A stretch of DNA of 64,000 nucleotides from Lamellibrachia columna. Its lineage: Eukaryota; Annelida; Polychaeta; Sabellida; Siboglinidae. Position 1 is the first letter of the stretch; every line of letters begins with the position of its first letter. Positions 33,101 to 44,834 of this stretch are shown piece by piece. A program made the position numbers and the translations under genes. The stretch covers positions 20,413,165 through 20,477,164 of the forward strand of contig OY759263.1 in NCBI GenBank assembly GCA_963662155.1. Direction: 5' to 3'. The notes beneath the pieces are model-generated. The model had not been told where the DNA came from, did not search any database, and saw only the letters and a list, made by a program, of their open reading frames with translations.

Positions 33101-36100
33101 TTAATGATTTAACAAATGTTGTAACATGTGACATGAAGATTTTCACGGACGATACAAAAATATATCACAAAACTTCAACGAGGCAAGGTTGTATAAACCT
33201 ACAGAAAGACATAGACAGATTACAAGACTGGGCTGAAAAGTGGCATTTACAATTTCACCCAGACAAATGCAAAGTTCTAAGAATTGGACATGGGCACCCA
33301 GAATTTACTTATACTTTGACAACAGAAACAGGTGAAAATCCTCTGGAGTGTAGCCATGTAGAGAAAGACCTAGGCATCCTAGTCATGGACGCCATGGACG
33401 GTCCCAAGCCCGGCTGAGAAAGGAGGAGGGTTGGGCGTGGGGCTAGCACCCCCACCCTGTAAAGAAACCCAACGCTACAGAAACATTCACAACAAATAAA
33501 ACTACGATGTCTGTCCTGGAAGAGGTAGGGCCTGGTTTACCAGGGCGCATGAAGTGTTGTGGTCAAAGCCGAAAGGAAGCCACAATGCCGACTACTCTTC
33601 TTTCGACCAGGAAAAATTTAAACATCGGCACATGGAATGTGCGAACAATGTACGAGGCGGGGAAAACTGCCCAAGTGGCAGCAGAAATGCGGAGATTCAA
33701 CCTCGCTCTACTCGGGCTCTGCGAAACCCGATGGACCCAGTCAGGACGACTGCGACTAACAACAGGAGAGATTATGCTATACTCCGGACACGAGGAAGAT
33801 GATGCCCCTCACTCAGAGGGGGTTGCCCTCTTATTGGGGAAGGAGGCACAGAGAGCACTTATTGGCTGGGAAGCCAGAGGACCGAGGTGCATAACAGCAT
33901 CCTTTAGAACAAAGAACAAAAGGATTAAAATGAACATAGTGCAGTGCTACGCCCCAACCAATGACAAGACTGACGAAACCAAAGATGAATTCTACAACCA
34001 ACTCCTTGATATCATGAGCAATTTAGGGGATAAAAACATCAACCTGATTATGGGAGATTTCAATGCTAAGATTGGATCGGACAACCAAGGATATGAAAAT
34101 GTGATGGGAGTTCATGGGCTGGGTGTGATGAATGACAATGGGGAGCAGTTTGTGAATGCCTGTGCAATAAACAACATTGTGATTGGGGGAAGCGTGTTCA
34201 CACACAAAAGAATACATAAGGCGACATGGGTATCTCCTGACCAAGTCACTGAAAATCAGATAGACCACATCGGCATAAACAAAATGTTTAGAAGATCACT
34301 ACAAGACGTGCGTGTGAAGAGAGGTGCTGACGTTGCGTCTGATCACCACCTAGTAACAGCCAGGCTAAAACTCAAGCTAAGAAGAAATGGAGTAGAACAA
34401 GAAAGACAAAAGGCAAGATATAATGTGGATTTCCTGAAGGACCCAAGCACAGCAGAAGAATATAAAGTTGCATTAGCTAATAGATTCAAAGTCCTGCAAG
34501 AACTGTATGATGAAGATGAGGGAGTAGACATCAACAGCCAATGGAGTCACATCAAAGATGCAGTAAACACCACATGCGAAGAGATAATTGGAAGAAGGAA
34601 ACCCCAACAGAAAGACTGGATTTCAGTAGAAACAATGAGGAAAATACAGACCAGAAGAGACAAGAAGGAAGCAGTCAACAGCAGCCGCACAAGGGCGGCA
34701 AAGGTAACAGCTCAGAAAGAGCACACTGTAGCAAATAGAGAGGTGAAGAAAAGTGTCAAAACAGACAAAAGGAACTTCGTGGAGGGACTTGCACAAGAGG
34801 CAGAAAAGGCAGCAGCTAGCAGGAACATGAAGCAACTTTACGATACAACAAGGAAGTTAGCTGGAAAGTTTAAGAAATCAGAGCGGCCAATCAGAGACAA
34901 AAATGGGATCGTCCTGATGGGGGCAGACAAACAGCTTAACAGATGGGCAGAGCATTTTGAAGAGCTGCTCAACAGACCAGTACCGCAGAATCAACCAGCT
35001 GAGACAGATCTCCCAATAGACTGTAATAAACCCACTAGAGAAGAGATAAAAAAGGCAATCGCACATATGAAAAATGGGAAAGTAGCAGGCCCTGATGGTA
35101 TCCCTGCAGAAGCACTAAAGGCAGATGTAAATACTTCAGTAGAAATGCTGTACAGTCTTTTTGAGATCTGGGAAAAAGAAGAAATTCCAGCAGAATGGAA
35201 GGAAGGTTACCTTATCAAGATTCCAAGAAAGGAGACCTGAGCCGCTGTGATAACTACAGAGGAATCACGTTGTTGTCAGTACCTGGGAAGATTCTAAACA
35301 GAATAATCCTAGAGAGAATGAAAGGCAAAGTGGACCAAACTCTGCGTGAACAGCAAGCAGGCTTCAGGCAGGACAGATCGTGTACTGACCAGATTGCAAC
35401 ACTGCGAATCATAGTGGAACAATCCATCGAATGGAACTCATCCCTATACATCAACTTTGTTGATTACGAGAAAGCCTTTGACAGTGTGGACAGGGAGACA
35501 CTCTGGAAAGTGCTAAGACACTATGGGGTGCCCAAGAAACTAGTCAACATGATCAAAAACTCCTATGAAGGAATGTCATGCAGAGTCATTCATGAAGGTC
35601 AACTTACAAAGAACTTTGAGGTTAGGACGGGGGTGAGACAGGGATGCTTACTGTCACCATTCCTCTTCATTCTAGTCATAGACTGGGTCATGAAAACAGC
35701 AACCAAGGAGAAACGAAATGGAATCCAGTGGACGATGCTGACCCAACTTGTTGACCTGGACTTTGCGGATGACCTTGCACTCCTGTCTCACAGCCATAGG
35801 CAGATGCAAGACAAAACAACAGAACTGGCATTGATTTCAGAGCGGGTTGGGTTGAAAATCAACAAAAGGAAAACAAAGATCCTGAGAACAAATGCTACTT
35901 GCGAAACACCAATCATGCTTGAGGGAGAGACACTGGACGAGGTCAAAGACTTCAGATATCTAGGCAGCATAGTGGATACGCATGGAGAGACAGAGGCTGA
36001 CGTAAAGAAAAGGATCAGCAAAGCAAGGGTAGCTTTCCACCTGTTGAGAAATGTGTGGAAGTCAAAGGTAATTGGAGAAACCACAAAAATACGCTTGTTT

Positions 36101-39100
36101 AACACAAATGTAAAGTCCGTGTTGCTGTACGGAGCAGAAACATGGCGAATAAACAAGACCACACTGATAAGGATCCAGACATTTGTCAACCATTGCCTGA
36201 GAAGAATTCTCCGAATACACTGGATGGACAGGGTGAGCAACAAAGACCTCTGGGATAGGACACATCAAGCCCAAATAGAGATAGAGATCCTTAAGAGGAG
36301 ATGGGGATGGCTTGGCCACACCTTGAGAAAGCCAAGCACAAACATAACCAGACAGGTCCTGACATGGAACCCCCAAGGCAAGAGAAAGAGGGGGAGACCA
36401 AAAAACACCTGGCGGCGTGACCTCGAGGCAGACATCAAGCAAACAGGGAAGGGCTGGCAACAACTGGAGAGGATTGCCCAAGACAGGAGACGCTGGAGAA
36501 ATGTTGTGGATGGCCTATGCTCCAGGAGGAGTTAAGGGCCTAAGTAAGTAAGTAATCCTAGTTGATGACCAGTTAAAATTTACACAACAGGTACAGCAGG
36601 CAGTGTCAAAAACAAATAGATTGCTGGGTGTAATACGACCAACATATCAATACTTGGATAGGACAACCTTTCTACATCTATATAAGGGACTAGTCCGTCC
36701 TACTTTGGAATAAGGTGTGGTAGTCTGGTCACCGCAGTATCAGCATGATATTGATGCTCTGGAGGCTGTCCAGAGAAGAGCTACTAGGATGGTCCCAGTA
36801 CTGAGACGTTTAGATTATGAATCTAGATTAAAGGCATTAAATTTACCAACACTGACCTATCGTCGTTTACGAGGAGATATTATTGATGTGTATAAATACT
36901 TGCATGGCATTTTTACCTTTTCGCACGATATGTTTAACAAAGACTTATACGAAGGCACACGGGGTCATTCTCTAAAGTTGTTCAAGGACCGGAGTAAACG
37001 GGAATTAAGGAGGCATTTCTTTAGCCAGAGAGTCATTAATATTTGGAATTCACTTCCGGACACCGTCGTCACTGCACCATCAGTAAATACGCTTAAAAAT
37101 CGACTAGACAAACACTGGCGAAACCAGGCAGTCAAATATGACTACAAAGCCACACTAAAGCTAGCCAAGAGCGGTACATAGGCAGATTTTGCCTGAAGAC
37201 CGAAGAGGATATGTATATGTATGTATGTATGTATTGTGACAATCTGAGCATTTGCCATTGTCAATACGACATCATTATCTAAAACGGATGGCCATACATG
37301 TCATATGGCGCTTAATCAAGTTCCAGATTTATATGGAGCATTTGGCATTGCTACTGGCCAATGCCATGGCACGGGGAACAAGTGGCAATGTTTAACAAGC
37401 AAAATAGCCTGTGTAGCAAACAGTAACTATATTCAGACTTAGTAAAAAGACAAGATGGTTTGGCACGTACTTTGAAAGGACTGAGATAACTCAGTACGCA
37501 TATCATAGCACTTGAGTTAAGACTAAGTTCCTGATAAGGATTTGCATTCCAGTAATCGTGTGTATAATGATTGTCATAAACAAACAACAGTTTGAGTGAC
37601 TGTAATCTCGCCTTTGGCTTTGCTAGCCTTGACTACTATCAAACTTACACTTTCCAAAATAACTTATGATATATTATCTTATATCTAGGAGAGTATGCTT
37701 TAGTATTTAGAAGAACGTCCCATTTTCCAAAACTGATGTATTGCAGACTTTATTATGGAAATCACTTTGACACCAATAACTGCACAATTAAAGAGAAAGA
37801 AAAGTGCTGGTTTCCGGCCTATGCACCTACATAACCATTTGTAACTACAGTTAAGAATACCATGCCAGTGGTTTACTAGGAAAACCTTGTTGAACACACA
37901 ACATTTTAATGTCATGGGCTGCGCCATACTGTTAGATAACACTATGTCATGAGTGCGGTACTCTGGCAATATTTGCTCGCCAAATTAAAACATAATTCGT
38001 ATACACCTATTACTATTCTTGCCAATAGGATATGACCATGCTATTTATGTCCAAATTCAACTTATGTGATATATTTTAGCCATTGTTTACTAAACTAGTC
38101 TTCTTTCAGGCAAATAACATGTTTTTTGAGACTTTGTGTTGGTTCTGTGTATGCCGACCTCCCTTAATATGTCACTTTGTCTAGGTTACCTGATTTTATA
38201 GAACTGGTTAACCTGTCAGCCCTCGGTCATTTGGAGAAATGTGCCAGATTCTCCAACTTTTCGAACCCATTCTGAGTAAACCATTGGCGTGATATTCTTG
38301 ATTTTAGTTGCACATGGTTAGTTTTTATTATCTCTTAGGTGCATAGCCCCAAAACCATCACTTTTGTTTCGTTTTAAATATCTGTTTTGAAAATTACAGT
38401 CTCGCTGCGATTCTTCATAGGTCTTGTAAATTTTAGTAAGCTCACAATTAATTTGTGGCTTACTCATGTGCAGTCTATATTCTTTAGGTGTTTTACAACT
38501 TTTGTAACTGATATGTAGCTAGTTGGGATTTTCGTTCGTTCGATCATGAGGCTAACCTGGAAGGACAAAGTGACAAACAAGGAAATACTCGGTCGGATAG
38601 GGCTGCCCTCTATGGAAGATCTTCTGATCAAAAAGAATCTCCTGTGGACTGGACACCTCATGAGGATGTCATCAGACAGACTACCAAAGCAGATCCTCTA
38701 CTCTCAATTGTCTTCTGGTCACAGACAGAGAGGACGCCCTCGTCTCCGGTTCAAGGATACCATCAAGAGAAACCTCAAGCTGAGAGACATAAAGACCGAC
38801 TCATGGACATCACTCTCACAGCAGAGAACTAAATGGAGTGCGGCGGTCAAGAAATGAAAGCAGTCTTTGTCGCATAGCGACTGACAGCATGATGATGATG
38901 GGATTTTCATTTCATTCAAATCCCCAAATTAAAAAAAAAATTCAGTCTTAGAGTTCATCTGAATTAGTGATGTTATTCTTCATGTTTTAACTTTATTGCT
39001 TAGATTCTGACCGTCATAAAATGTATAAAACAGGTATTTGGCAGACCTGTAAATCACCATATTTCACCTTCAGAGTTGAAGATTTATTTATAGGTTTTTA

Positions 39101-42100
39101 ATAATTAATTTAATTTAATAGTCAGTTAATAATTGCAGCAGAGCAGTCTCTACATATGTCGCAACACTAGCATCTTTTATTTCATTGGCAAATCAAGTAT
39201 TATTGAAAATATTAAGTGGTGAAAGATCACAATATAATAGCACATCTTGTATGGGTATTATTATTAACTAACTAAGATGTTTGAAATACTAATAAATTCT
39301 TTGTCGCAGTCGTTCATTGAGTTAACCAATGAATATTATTGTACATTCCTTTAATTCATACTTATTTTGCAGCCGGAGACACCATGTCCAAGGTCAGTGA
39401 TGAAGTTGACCGTCCAGAATCCGGTCACACGAACTACTGATGTAGGACGGTACACAACGTATGAAATCACACTGGAGGTTTGTGCAAGAAATTGTTTGTA
39501 GTTCTGTAAAACTGTTGATACCCCTCAGTTACCTACTCCATATGGATCTAAATTTGCAAATGAATTACGTTGTTATGCTGTAGCAACTTTTAAATGTGGT
39601 TTATTTACATATATGTATCTGGGAATTTTCTATATCATGTCATGGTAATTTATTCAATTGACAGTTGAGTATAATTTGAAACAGTAAAACAAAATGGCCA
39701 TCTTAGGTTCTTAAGAAGTATAATTATTTAAACCAAAAATATTATTTGAAATCTTACACATGTGTATATTGATGTTTCAATGGCTTTTGTAGGGTACAGT
39801 TTGTAACCATTATATATTAAACAACCACTGTATAGCCGTAATAGAATGTCATGTGATGCTGTGCAGACCACACACATAGCCTTCACTCTCAGCAAGTCGT
39901 GTGTGAGACGGCGATACTCGGACCTCGTCTGGTTGAGATCCTGGCTCACGTACAACTGTCCTGACAGGTAAACTGTTGAAGCATTTTATCTTTAGTGCCA
40001 GATTATGTAAGTCTAAAGCTCCCTCCTTTGATTTGATTTAAATCTCAGCCCAACACGAATCAGGTGCATTGACGTTGAATAGAAGAGTGCATACGTAAAT
40101 TGTCAATATCATAAAAAAAATTAACTTTTATCAAGTTGCTAAAAAGTATGATCAGTCTTATAGCATATAGAGAGCTATTAGAGGCGAAGCCACTTTTGCA
40201 ATTTTTCACAGCAAATTTCAACTGAGCCCACTTAAAAATAATTTCTTTGTTTGATTATTTAATCGAAACTGATTTAGCTCATTTGCTCCAACAAGCTAGT
40301 ATGTCACAGTTGATACTGGATAAGTTTAAAAAAAATTTTTTAATCTTTTTTGTTGAACTGTGATCAGCACTTTGTATGTATACGCCAGAAAAATTATTTA
40401 TTGCAGTTGTTGAAGAAAGGTTAATGCATGTTTTTGTTGGTGTGTGCATGTGTTGGTGTGGGTGTGCATGCGTGCAGGCGTTTGTGTGTTTTTGTGTGCG
40501 TGTGTGTGTGTAAAAACTTTCTCATGGATTTTTATAGGAAAATGTGGTGATGCTAGGCTTAAACGGAATTCCTTTTACACCTTGCAGAATATTACCTGCC
40601 ATTCCACCAAAGAAGTTCTTCTCGGCTCGTTTCGGTGATGATGTCATTGAGACCAGGCGGTTGGGATATCAGAGGTTCCTCCGGAGGTACATGTTCTAGT
40701 TGTCTAGGCCCTTTATATTTCACTGCAAATGTCTCATTTAAATTTGTATGTAATTTAATTTATCTTAGATTTGGTATTTAGTTAAATCTTGTATTATAGC
40801 AACTGTCCTAGACTTGTTCAGCTGTTTGCATTCTACCCCCTGTGTTAAGTTTGTAAATTTTTTTTTAAAGAATTGTGCAAAACACTTTTGGGCTGTTGGT
40901 ATGTCAGAATATACAGTCGGACCTTGCTTTACGGTCACCATGGTAACACAGCCACCTCACCATTACAGTCACCCATGGACAGTCCATAATTATTTCCATA
41001 ATGGTAAAGTTTGACCCATTAATGCAGCCACCTCGCTATTCAGGTCACTTTGGCTCAGTCGCGTGGGTGACCTTAATATAGAGGTTCGATTAGTTTGTAC
41101 TATATAATATAATTTTATGATATAAAACAATCTGACTTTGTTCCTTTAATATCATCATTGATGTATTGGTTTCGCATGGGTAGGATGTTTGCTAAATGTC
41201 AAAGTCAAGTTACTGTGTCATTATTACAGTACTGATGATTCCTTTTATGCAATCAACAACACAACACAGATATAGAGATATGAAAAGGCCAAATGAATGA
41301 CGTTTAGTTGTGGGGATTAAGTGTAAGCCCACTTTTAAAGAAATTTAAAACAAAGAAATGTGGGCTCCACAACCCAACGCCAGGCTGACTACGCCCAATG
41401 CGAGCCTCCTGGATGTCAGGTTCAATAGAGCCCACATTTCAATACATAAAGCAGTAGCAGTATTCCTAGAACAAATAAAAGAAACAATGGCATTACTATT
41501 GTCATAGAACACCCTTAAACCAAATAGCATAATGCCCTACATGCTGTCACGCAGTCTATGAATACAACTACCTGCTTAAAAATACACTAGTTCTAACTGG
41601 AATAACTACAAAGGTGGGGCCAATTCACCCTATGACACAAACAGTTCTAAAATCCAAGTTTGAAGGGAAGCGAGCTGTGTCCCTGCATTAAAACCCATGA
41701 ACACTTCTGGGAAAGCTAAAACTCCCATGTCCACTATCGCAAATCAAAAATGGGAAAGCTTGGAGACATGGAACACCCCACTTCCACCAAAGATGTACAA
41801 TTGCTGCTAACCTGTAAACACACAACAGGGAGAAAGATGGGGAGGAGGGTAGGACAAATTTGCAAAGCGCATCCACTCCGTATGCTTTCACAAAACGAAG
41901 TGGCTAGTCCAAGTTTGAAATCTGTAGCGTCGCACAGCTAGTATGCGCTGATTGGTTCATAATATGGAGGCAGGCAAACTGGGTCACATAGCGCATCACC
42001 CAGCTCTGCTGGAATTAGTATAATAGAATAAATTAGCAATGGACCAATCATTAATTGTATGTGGTGTTGCTTGCATAAAAACCCATATGCAACCTTGGCT

Positions 42101-44834
42101 GTGCCAGCGTCGCATATTCCCATTTATGCAATCAACAACACAACACAGATATAGAGATATAAAAAGGCCAAATGAATGACGTTTATTGTGGGGATTAAGT
42201 GTAAGCCCACTTTTTAAGAAATTTAAAACAAAGAAATGTGGGCTCCACAACCCAACGCCAGGCTGACTACGCCCAATGCGAGCCTCCTGGACGTCGAGTT
42301 CAATAGAGCCCACATTTCAACACATAAAGCAGTAGCAGTATTCCTAGAACAAATAAAAGAAACAATGGCATTACTATTGTCATAGAACACCCTTAAACCA
42401 AATAGCATAATGCCCTACATGCTATCACGCAGTCTATGAATACAACTACCTGCTTAAAAATACTCTAGCTCTAACTGGAATAACTACAAAGGTGGGGCCA
42501 ATTCGCCACGCCACCAATTCGAATCCTCTTGCTGCCGTATCAAAGCTTTGTCAATTTCGTTCACTCCACATTGCCTCAGTTCACTCTGCTGTATAAATGA
42601 ATAGTCTTTGTGCAGTAATTCCCACAGAAGTCGAGATGGCATTGGAATAAGCATGTCTGTCAGCTGGTGAAGTGTAAAGCGCTTTGAACATTCCCAAGGG
42701 CTGGATGTAAAAATGTATCTCAACCTTTATGAATGTTCCTGTTTCACGCTGACAGACTACTGGAAGAGGGAGCCTACTTATCCGAGGGTTGTCTGCACCT
42801 CTTCCTACAAACGCCACTGTCAGTCGAAGAAATAGCTGAATGCATGAGGAGTCATAGCAGTGCAGCCGACATCATCAGAATGGTAGAGATGTTCAGTGTA
42901 ACGTCACCATCTGGAGACAGGTTAGTGTAGAGGGGTTCAGTGTAACGTCACCATCAGGAGACATGTTAGTGTAGAGGTGTTCAGTGTAACATCATCATCT
43001 GGAGAGAGGTTAGTGTAGAGGGGTTCAGTGTAACATCACCATCAGGAGACATGTTAGTGTAGAGGTGCTCAGTGTAACATCATCATCTGGAGAGAGGTTA
43101 GTGTAGAGGTGTTCAGTGTAACATCACCGTCAGGAGACAGGTTAGTGTAGAGGTGTTCAGTGTAACATCACCGTCAGGAGACAGGTTAGTGTAGAGGTGT
43201 TCAGTGTAACATCACCGTCAGGAGACAGGTTAGTGTAGAGGTGTTCAGTGTAATATCACCATCAGGAGACAGGTTAGTGTAGAGGTGTTCAGTGTAACAT
43301 CACTATCAGGAGACAGGTTAGTGTAGAGGTGTTCGGTGTAGCGTCACCATCTGGAGACAGGTTCGTGTAGAGGTGTTCAGTGTAACGTCACCATCCGGAG
43401 ATAGGATGTAGAGGTGTTCAGTGTAATGTCACCATCAGGAGACAGGTTACTGTGGAGGTGTTCAGTGTAACATCAGCATCTGGAGACAGGTTAGTGTAGA
43501 GGTGTTAAGTTTAACATCAGCATCTGGAGACAGGTTAGTGTAGAGGTATTTAGTGTAGAGTCACCAGCAGGAGACATGTTAGTGTAGAGGTGTTCAATGT
43601 AATGTCACCATCAGGAGACAAGTTAGTGTAGAGGTGTTCAGTGTAACATCAGCATCTGGAGACAGGTTAGTGTAGAGGTGTTCAGTGTAACATCAGCATC
43701 TGGAGACAGGTTAGTGTAGAGGTGTTAAATGTGACATCAGCATCTGGAGACAGGTTAGCGTAGAGGTGTTCAGTGTAACGTCAACATCAGGAGACAGGTT
43801 AGTGTAGAGATGTTCAGTGTAACATCGCTGTCAGGAGACAGGTTAGTGTAGTGATGTTCAATGTAACATCACTGTCAGGAGACAGGTTAGTGTAGAGGTG
43901 TTCAGTGTAACATCACTGTCAGGAGACAGGTTAGTGTAGTGATGTTCAATGTAACATCACTGTCAGGAGACAGGTTAGTGTAGAGGTGTTCAGTGTAACA
44001 TCGCTGTCAGGAGACAGGTTAGTGTAGTGATGTTCAATGTAACATCACTGTCAGGAGACAGGTTAGTGTACAGGTGTTCAATGTAACGTCAACATCAGGA
44101 GACAGGTTAGTGTACAAGTGTTAAGTGTAACATCAGCATCTGGAGACAGGTTAGTGTACAGGTGTTCAGGGTAATGTCACCATCTGGAGACAGGTTAGTG
44201 TACAGGTGTTAAGTGTAACATCAGCATCTGGAGACAGGATAGTGTAGAGGTGTTCAGGGTAACGTCACCATCTGGAGACAGGTTAGTGTAGAGGTGTTCA
44301 GGGTAACGTCACCATCTGGAGACAGGTTAGTGTAGAGGTGTTCAGGGTAACATCTCCTGGCTGCTTACTGAGACTTTTCCTGCCTTGTCTAGAAGAGGGT
44401 AATGCAAGATCTGAAGGGTTATTCACCCCTGAAACAGTGTTATTAGAAGTAAAATGTTCAACACGGTTTGTTTCAGTGTTCTCTATTGCCATGACAACTG
44501 CTCAGTGTATGGATCATCAAAACCGAGTGAGCTGCAAACACCAGAAACCAGAGTGTGCCACCTGGTGGCAGGAAACGGAGGACTAACCAATAATTTGTCC
44601 GACAGCACGAACTCTCAGAGTCATGTGACCAGCACAGCATCTACCAGTGGAATTCCGAGTTTCGATGACAAAAGTGACACATCACTGACATCCTCCTCCA
44701 GTCATGCCGGTGATGGTTTGGTGTCGCCGCCTGTTGGCAATGATGAATTGCGGGACAAAAAAACAATTGAGAAGGTAACCTTCTCGGCGCTTGTCGAGGA
44801 CGTGTCTGGTGGTGGGCTTTCTGATCCATGCTGA
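30182..44834 (+). CDS. SNX10/SNX11-like sorting nexin, PX domain (6 exons, 289 aa)
   Basis: PX-domain protein of the SNX10/SNX11 group, which binds endosomal phosphoinositides and acts in endosome and V-ATPase trafficking. Coding exons are 30182-30223, 39373-39477, 39867-39967, 40588-40686, 42756-42920 and 44477-44834. All splice sites are GT/AG and phases agree, giving 289 residues. The PX core begins [20 protein letters not shown] (about 26-45). [19 protein letters not shown] (about 58-76) holds the basic RRRY phosphoinositide motif and closely matches human [26 protein letters not shown] is the loop, and [10 protein letters not shown] with [15 protein letters not shown] matches the extra helices of the SNX10/11 extended PX fold. 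The last exon is a Ser/Thr-rich tail with no known domain. Exon 1 is short ([14 protein letters not shown]) and placed by phase and donor only. Intron 1 (9.1 kb) holds nested LINEs; intron 5 is a minisatellite. Confidence 0.9.
30690..33383 (+). pseudogene. CR1-like LINE (family A), 5' portion: ORF1 end, endonuclease, RT
   Basis: Non-LTR retrotransposon in sorting nexin intron 1, same strand. The end of ORF1 (about 30694-31029) reads [23 protein letters not shown]2 follows at 31022: an endonuclease with [29 protein letters not shown] and a KSDHCLITF end, then RT with [62 protein letters not shown] and the catalytic FTDDTKIY (usually FADD). Damage is light: a TGA within DVKDPL/KSDH at 31787, a one-base loss in an A run near 32755, and a stop after the insertion. 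The element is split at 33383 by an RTE-like LINE and resumes at 36555. Confidence 0.88.
33376..33383 (+). repeat. Target-site duplication, left copy
   Basis: ATCCTAGT, identical to 36555-36562, flanks the RTE-like insertion. Removing the insertion and one copy restores the uninterrupted CR1 codons for DLGILVDDQ. Confidence 0.92.
33507..35240 (+). CDS. RTE-like LINE: endonuclease and start of RT (ORF, 577 aa)
   Basis: Apurinic/apyrimidinic-type endonuclease at about residues 30-290, showing [45 protein letters not shown] and the catalytic SDHHLV end. It is followed by a basic linker rich in Lys and Arg and by the RT start, [18 protein letters not shown] (about 515-532). It cuts target DNA and begins target-primed reverse transcription. 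The frame ends prematurely in IPRKET because one A is missing in the run at 35224-35230. In an intact copy it would continue as [15 protein letters not shown], which is seen in the next frame. ATG at 33507 chosen as first in frame; the true start may be slightly downstream. Confidence 0.88.
   Translation: MSVLEEVGPGLPGRMKCCGQSRKEATMPTTLLSTRKNLNIGTWNVRTMYEAGKTAQVAAEMRRFNLALLGLCETRWTQSGRLRLTTGEIMLYSGHEEDDAPHSEGVALLLGKEAQRALIGWEARGPRCITASFRTKNKRIKMNIVQCYAPTNDKTDETKDEFYNQLLDIMSNLGDKNINLIMGDFNAKIGSDNQGYENVMGVHGLGVMNDNGEQFVNACAINNIVIGGSVFTHKRIHKATWVSPDQVTENQIDHIGINKMFRRSLQDVRVKRGADVASDHHLVTARLKLKLRRNGVEQERQKARYNVDFLKDPSTAEEYKVALANRFKVLQELYDEDEGVDINSQWSHIKDAVNTTCEEIIGRRKPQQKDWISVETMRKIQTRRDKKEAVNSSRTRAAKVTAQKEHTVANREVKKSVKTDKRNFVEGLAQEAEKAAASRNMKQLYDTTRKLAGKFKKSERPIRDKNGIVLMGADKQLNRWAEHFEELLNRPVPQNQPAETDLPIDCNKPTREEIKKAIAHMKNGKVAGPDGIPAEALKADVNTSVEMLYSLFEIWEKEEIPAEWKEGYLIKIPRKET
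35195..36535 (+). CDS. RTE-like LINE: reverse transcriptase and C-terminus (shifted frame, 446 aa)
   Basis: Continuation of the preceding ORF in another frame after a one-base deletion. The real homology begins about 35227 ([19 protein letters not shown]). RT motifs in order: [29 protein letters not shown] with a catalytic Asp, [17 protein letters not shown], and [15 protein letters not shown] with the catalytic FADD. The C-terminal part has [13 protein letters not shown] and [19 protein letters not shown], the basic region typical of this group, and ends at a stop at 36535 just before the (TAAG)n tail. The open 446-codon frame shows little decay. Confidence 0.88.
   Translation: MEGRLPYQDSKKGDLSRCDNYRGITLLSVPGKILNRIILERMKGKVDQTLREQQAGFRQDRSCTDQIATLRIIVEQSIEWNSSLYINFVDYEKAFDSVDRETLWKVLRHYGVPKKLVNMIKNSYEGMSCRVIHEGQLTKNFEVRTGVRQGCLLSPFLFILVIDWVMKTATKEKRNGIQWTMLTQLVDLDFADDLALLSHSHRQMQDKTTELALISERVGLKINKRKTKILRTNATCETPIMLEGETLDEVKDFRYLGSIVDTHGETEADVKKRISKARVAFHLLRNVWKSKVIGETTKIRLFNTNVKSVLLYGAETWRINKTTLIRIQTFVNHCLRRILRIHWMDRVSNKDLWDRTHQAQIEIEILKRRWGWLGHTLRKPSTNITRQVLTWNPQGKRKRGRPKNTWRRDLEADIKQTGKGWQQLERIAQDRRRWRNVVDGLCSRRS
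36555..37235 (+). pseudogene. CR1-like LINE (family A), 3' portion after the nested insertion
   Basis: Begins with the right target duplication (36555-36562) and continues the interrupted CR1 ORF2: [20 protein letters not shown], then GLVRPTLE, a TAA stop where Tyr is expected, [20 protein letters not shown] and [20 protein letters not shown], to a stop at 37181. The 3' end AGCGGTACATAGGCAGATTT with a (TATG)n tail is shared with 21181-21396 and 60006-60120. Confidence 0.88.
37236..38540. other. Intron 1 of the sorting nexin, nothing recognised
   Basis: AT-rich intronic sequence between two LINE insertions. No exon or element identified. Confidence 0.4.
38546..38905 (+). mobile_element. LINE 3' fragment (RTE-like C-terminus)
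   Basis: The plus frame (38546-38857) reads [20 protein letters not shown], then [20 protein letters not shown] and [18 protein letters not shown], the C-terminus of an RTE-type LINE distinct from the one at 33384. It ends in KK-stop, then a 3' end with (GATGAT) repeats at about 38889. 5'-truncated, intronic, sense to the host gene. Confidence 0.8.
40914..41093. mobile_element. Possible Tigger/pogo-like MITE in sorting nexin intron 4
   Basis: The left end CAGTCGGACCTTGCTTTACG + GTCACC and the right end GGTGACCTTAATATAGAGGT + TCGATTA are imperfect inverted repeats, with a repeated inner GTCACC/ACCTCACCATTA-type motif. The left end is preceded by TA. The family call is from the look of the ends only. 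Confidence 0.4.
41244..42504. mobile_element. Element with 383-bp direct terminal repeats (TRIM-like) or partial tandem duplication
   Basis: 41244-41626 and 42123-42504 are near-identical direct repeats (383 and 382 bases, only a few differences) around a unique 496-base middle. Each repeat contains a hairpin with arms like AAATGTGGGCTC/GAGCCCACATTT. This size and layout fits a terminal-repeat retrotransposon in miniature. However, no matching target duplication, primer binding site or polypurine tract was seen, so an 879-base partial tandem duplication remains possible. Located in sorting nexin intron 4. Confidence 0.6.
42505..42710 (+). mobile_element. tRNA-derived SINE, 5'-truncated
   Basis: Starts at a B-box-like ATTCGAATCCTCTTGC and matches the SINE at 25109 through TTTGTGCAGTAATT and the tail GGTGAAGTGTAAAGCGCTTT. 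It directly abuts the right 382-bp repeat and lies about 45 bases before exon 5 of the sorting nexin. Confidence 0.65.
42884..44352 (+). repeat. 44-bp minisatellite derived from sorting nexin exon 5 end and donor, about 33 copies
   Basis: The unit starts GTAGAGGTGTTCAGTGTAAC and ends ATCTGGAGACAGGTTAGT. The first copy is the real exon end, coding for [12 protein letters not shown] and followed by the donor AG/GTTAGT at 42920/42921. Most later copies keep that exon-like stretch and the same donor-like hexamer. Part of the array (about 43800-44080) alternates GTAGAGGTG and GTAGTGATG units as an 88-bp dimer. The array fills almost all of intron 5. Confidence 0.92.

Larger units (their letters stand above)
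33384..36554 (+). mobile_element. RTE-like LINE, near full length, inserted in the CR1-like LINE
   Basis: A 3171-base insertion with a short 5' leader, one long coding region and a 3' tail of (TAAG)n, bounded by an 8-bp target duplication. The coding region resembles the group often annotated as craniofacial development protein 2-like or F52C9.6-like. Clade assignment to RTE is by recalled similarity. The only clear lesion is a one-base loss near 35224-35230, so the copy is young. Confidence 0.9.

Noticed and set aside
44370..44586. Alternative last-exon acceptor (CCTTGTCTAG) for the sorting nexin
   Set aside because: With the phase left by exon 5 it hits a stop at once, while the acceptor at 44476 gives a 118-codon in-phase tail.
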